A stretch of 7,150 bases of DNA from positions 1 through 7,150 of the forward strand of contig JBDRQW010000027.1 of assembly GCA_043826085.1 (NCBI GenBank). Reading direction: 5' to 3'. Positions 5,635-7,150 of the stretch are shown here, one piece after another. This stretch comes from CAXBYZ01 sp043826085. GTDB lineage: Bacteria > Patescibacteriota > Microgenomatia > UBA1400 > CG1-02-47-37. A program made the translations under genes and the position numbers. Numbering within the stretch: the stretch's first letter is position 1; the number at the start of each line of letters is the position of its first letter. The notes below the pieces were generated by a model, which did not search any database, was not told where the DNA came from, and saw only the letters and a list, made by a program, of their open reading frames with translations.

Positions 5635-7136
5635 GGCTTTAGTATACTATGATTAAAATCATAGATCGCCAGCGACGAGTAATACTCATTCCCTTCAATT
5701 AATATCACCTCATTTTGATTTGACTTTAACTTTTCCTCTAAAATCTTATTCATATTTACCTGCTTCATTAAAGTCTCCGCTTTTTTTTCATCAACCTCTT
5801 TTGTCAATTCCATTGCTTGATAATCAAATCCATAAACAATCACATAATCCGCCTGCTCTAAATACCGTTTCATCCTAGCCTGGTTATGGTCAAAATATTC
5901 TTCATAAGCCAGCTTTAAATCCGGCCTATTCTCCATCAAATAAAACATTGGATCAGGAATTAAAGGCTTCATCCATACCTTGGCTCCCGACCGTAAATGC
6001 TTAGCTATCTCCTGACTATACCCAGCATAATCATACTGGTAATAAAATCTATCAATTCTTAACTGTTCCAGTAAGTTTAAGAAAAAAACAACACAACTCA
6101 ATAACAAAACTAAATTATACCAACTATCGTTTTTTTTAATAAAGCGGTTAATTAACAATCCCAAGCCCACATAGACCATCATTGATAACAATCCCAAATA
6201 CCAATCAACTCCTCCCCAAAATACTCCAATCACCATTATTAATGAGACTATCGACCATAACTTTTCACCTCTATTTTTATTTCTTACTAACATTAACATC
6301 ATTAACACTAAACCATATAATCCAAAAATAATTTTAATCACCAAATCTCCGGCTAAAATTGCCTGAATTGATCTAAAGCTTGGTAAAAACCTTGTTTCCA
6401 CTGCTAATGAAACTTGATTTAAATCCTTTATAAGAACCTTCGAATACCAAAACCAACCACCCAAACCAATAACTGCCAATAAAGCTGGCCAAATAATCTT
6501 ATTTAATTTTAATACCTTCCAGTTTTTAGTTACCAAAACATCAACTCCAATCGCTACTACTACCAACCAACCCAAAGCTAAATGCGTTAACACCCCCAAC
6601 ACTAACAGACCTCCCAAAATTATGTAGTTTTTCCTTGATGGACTCTGATTTAATTTTATATACCAACCCAAACTCAATCCTGCTAATAACATAACTAGCA
6701 CCTCTGGCCGCCCAAATCTTGCTATTCGTAAAAAATTGTAATCCACTGCCAATAATATTCCCGGTAACCATGCCCACTTTAAACTAATCTTCAATAACCT
6801 GGATAGCCAATAAGCTAACCCAATCACAAACAATCCCAATATCACCGAACTTACCCGTGTACTGATTAATCCAAATCCAAACACCTTAAACACTCCCGCC
6901 AGTAAAATGTAATAAATTGGTCCGTGATAAACAAAATCTTCTAACTGTATCTGAGGCAACTGGCTACTATAAGCTGTTGTGCTAAACCGAGCCTTATCAA
7001 TCAAACTCCAAGCAATGCTAGCAAACGAAGTCTCATCCGGAAACACTACCGGATCTTTCGTTAATAATAATAAAGTCCAACCCAAGTATATTGCTACGCT
7101 AATCAAGACTAAAACACTGACTTTTTTTTTATTCAT
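5631..7136 (-). CDS. GT39-like polytopic membrane glycosyltransferase (PMT/ArnT-like)
   Basis: A 501-residue integral membrane protein with about a dozen hydrophobic segments between residues 6 and 356 (for example 6-25, 72-90, 94-112, 145-160, 170-203, 212-230, 263-284, 293-330, 341-356) and a soluble C-terminal part of about 140 residues. The first extracytoplasmic loop holds VVFPDET (30-36), matching the acidic catalytic motif of GT39/PMT_2 enzymes, followed by HGPIYYILLAG (71-81). RIARFGRPE (137-145) matches the conserved Arg-rich loop. Such enzymes use polyprenyl-phosphate-linked sugars and transfer them to protein, lipid or glycan on the outer face of the membrane. The C-terminal domain presumably lies outside. 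It is the first visible gene of the operon. The ATG at 7136 is followed by a Lys-rich N-terminus and a membrane helix; the frame stays open to the window edge, so an earlier start cannot be fully excluded. No Shine-Dalgarno site is seen. Exact donor and acceptor are unknown. Confidence 0.88.
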   Translation of the reverse strand: MNKKKVSVLVLISVAIYLGWTLLLLTKDPVVFPDETSFASIAWSLIDKARFSTTAYSSQLPQIQLEDFVYHGPIYYILLAGVFKVFGFGLISTRVSSVILGLFVIGLAYWLSRLLKISLKWAWLPGILLAVDYNFLRIARFGRPEVLVMLLAGLSLGWYIKLNQSPSRKNYIILGGLLVLGVLTHLALGWLVVVAIGVDVLVTKNWKVLKLNKIIWPALLAVIGLGGWFWYSKVLIKDLNQVSLAVETRFLPSFRSIQAILAGDLVIKIIFGLYGLVLMMLMLVRNKNRGEKLWSIVSLIMVIGVFWGGVDWYLGLLSMMVYVGLGLLINRFIKKNDSWYNLVLLLSCVVFFLNLLEQLRIDRFYYQYDYAGYSQEIAKHLRSGAKVWMKPLIPDPMFYLMENRPDLKLAYEEYFDHNQARMKRYLEQADYVIVYGFDYQAMELTKEVDEKKAETLMKQVNMNKILEEKLKSNQNEVILIEGNEYYSSLAIYDFNHSILKP

Positions 7137-7150
7137 TTTGTTAAAAACCA

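Larger units (their letters stand above)
1000..7136 (-). other. Probable single operon for glycan assembly and methylation
   Basis: Seven minus-strand genes are packed with almost no intergenic DNA. Reading in the direction of transcription, the junctions are a 4-base ATGA overlap near 5634, a 4-base ATGA overlap near 4909, a 4-base ATGA overlap near 4229, a 1-base TAATG overlap at 3189, a 3-base gap at 2410-2412, and a 9-base gap at 1720-1728. No internal promoter or terminator can be made out. The operon's promoter, if it lies just upstream of the first gene, is outside the window, since only 14 bases precede that ATG. Co-transcription and translational coupling are inferred from the spacing. 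Confidence 0.75.

Noticed and set aside
5647..5664. Inverted repeat CTATGAT-TAAA-ATCATAG just before the second gene's start, as a terminator or translation switch
   Set aside because: It has only 7-base AT-rich arms, lies within the coding end of the membrane glycosyltransferase gene, has no T-run after it on either strand, and is close to chance expectation.
6031..6040. TCATACTGGT as a degenerate half of the 27-base palindrome family
   Set aside because: Only nine bases match copy 2, the core GGTTMCGAAC is not completed, and no facing arm exists.
1..7150. CRISPR array, insertion sequence, tRNA or rRNA gene
   Set aside because: There are no regularly spaced direct repeats, no transposase-like frame with terminal repeats, and no RNA gene signatures seen by eye on either strand.

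Overview
The window looks like part of a surface-glycan locus from an uncultivated bacterium, most plausibly a member of the Patescibacteria (CPR, perhaps Microgenomates). That placement is inferred, not proven. It rests on tightly overlapping small genes, lysine-rich proteins, weak or absent Shine-Dalgarno sites, the class of radical SAM protein present, and palindromic DNA inside coding regions. TGA works as a normal stop (several ATGA stop/start overlaps), so this is not a code-25 lineage such as Gracilibacteria. No rRNA, tRNA, CRISPR array, transposase or integrase is visible, and no stretch of 300 bases lacks a gene.

Layout. Positions 2-994 (+) hold the C-terminal 330 residues of a radical SAM protein, probably of the B12-binding type, whose N-terminus lies beyond the left edge. 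After a 5-base gap, seven genes run leftward on the minus strand from 7136 to 1000. In transcription order they are a GT39-like polytopic membrane glycosyltransferase (7136-5631), a family 2 glycosyltransferase (5634-4906), a SAM methyltransferase (4909-4226), a second family 2 glycosyltransferase (4229-3189), and three more SAM methyltransferases (3189-2413, 2409-1729, 1719-1000). Neighbours overlap by 1-4 bases or lie 3-9 bases apart, so they very likely form one operon.

Working together, the glycosyltransferases would build a short glycan from nucleotide-sugar and polyprenyl-phosphate-sugar donors, and the four different methyltransferases would modify its sugars. The acceptor, the sugars and the methylated positions cannot be read from the sequence.

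The most interesting signal is a family of 27-base palindromes (12-base arms, 3-base centre, shared core GGTTMCGAAC). There are three copies, all inside protein-coding genes: one in the radical SAM gene and two in the 3189-4229 glycosyltransferase, where each copy is exactly nine in-frame codons. The arms differ between copies by paired, compensating changes. Two other palindromic patches lie inside genes at 2154-2182 and 3323-3336. Together these resemble, in behaviour though not in sequence, the protein-coding palindromic elements known from Rickettsia. Two of the methyltransferase genes (1000-1719 and 2413-3189) are clearly more AT-rich than the genes around them and carry no such palindromes, which points to a mosaic origin for the locus.
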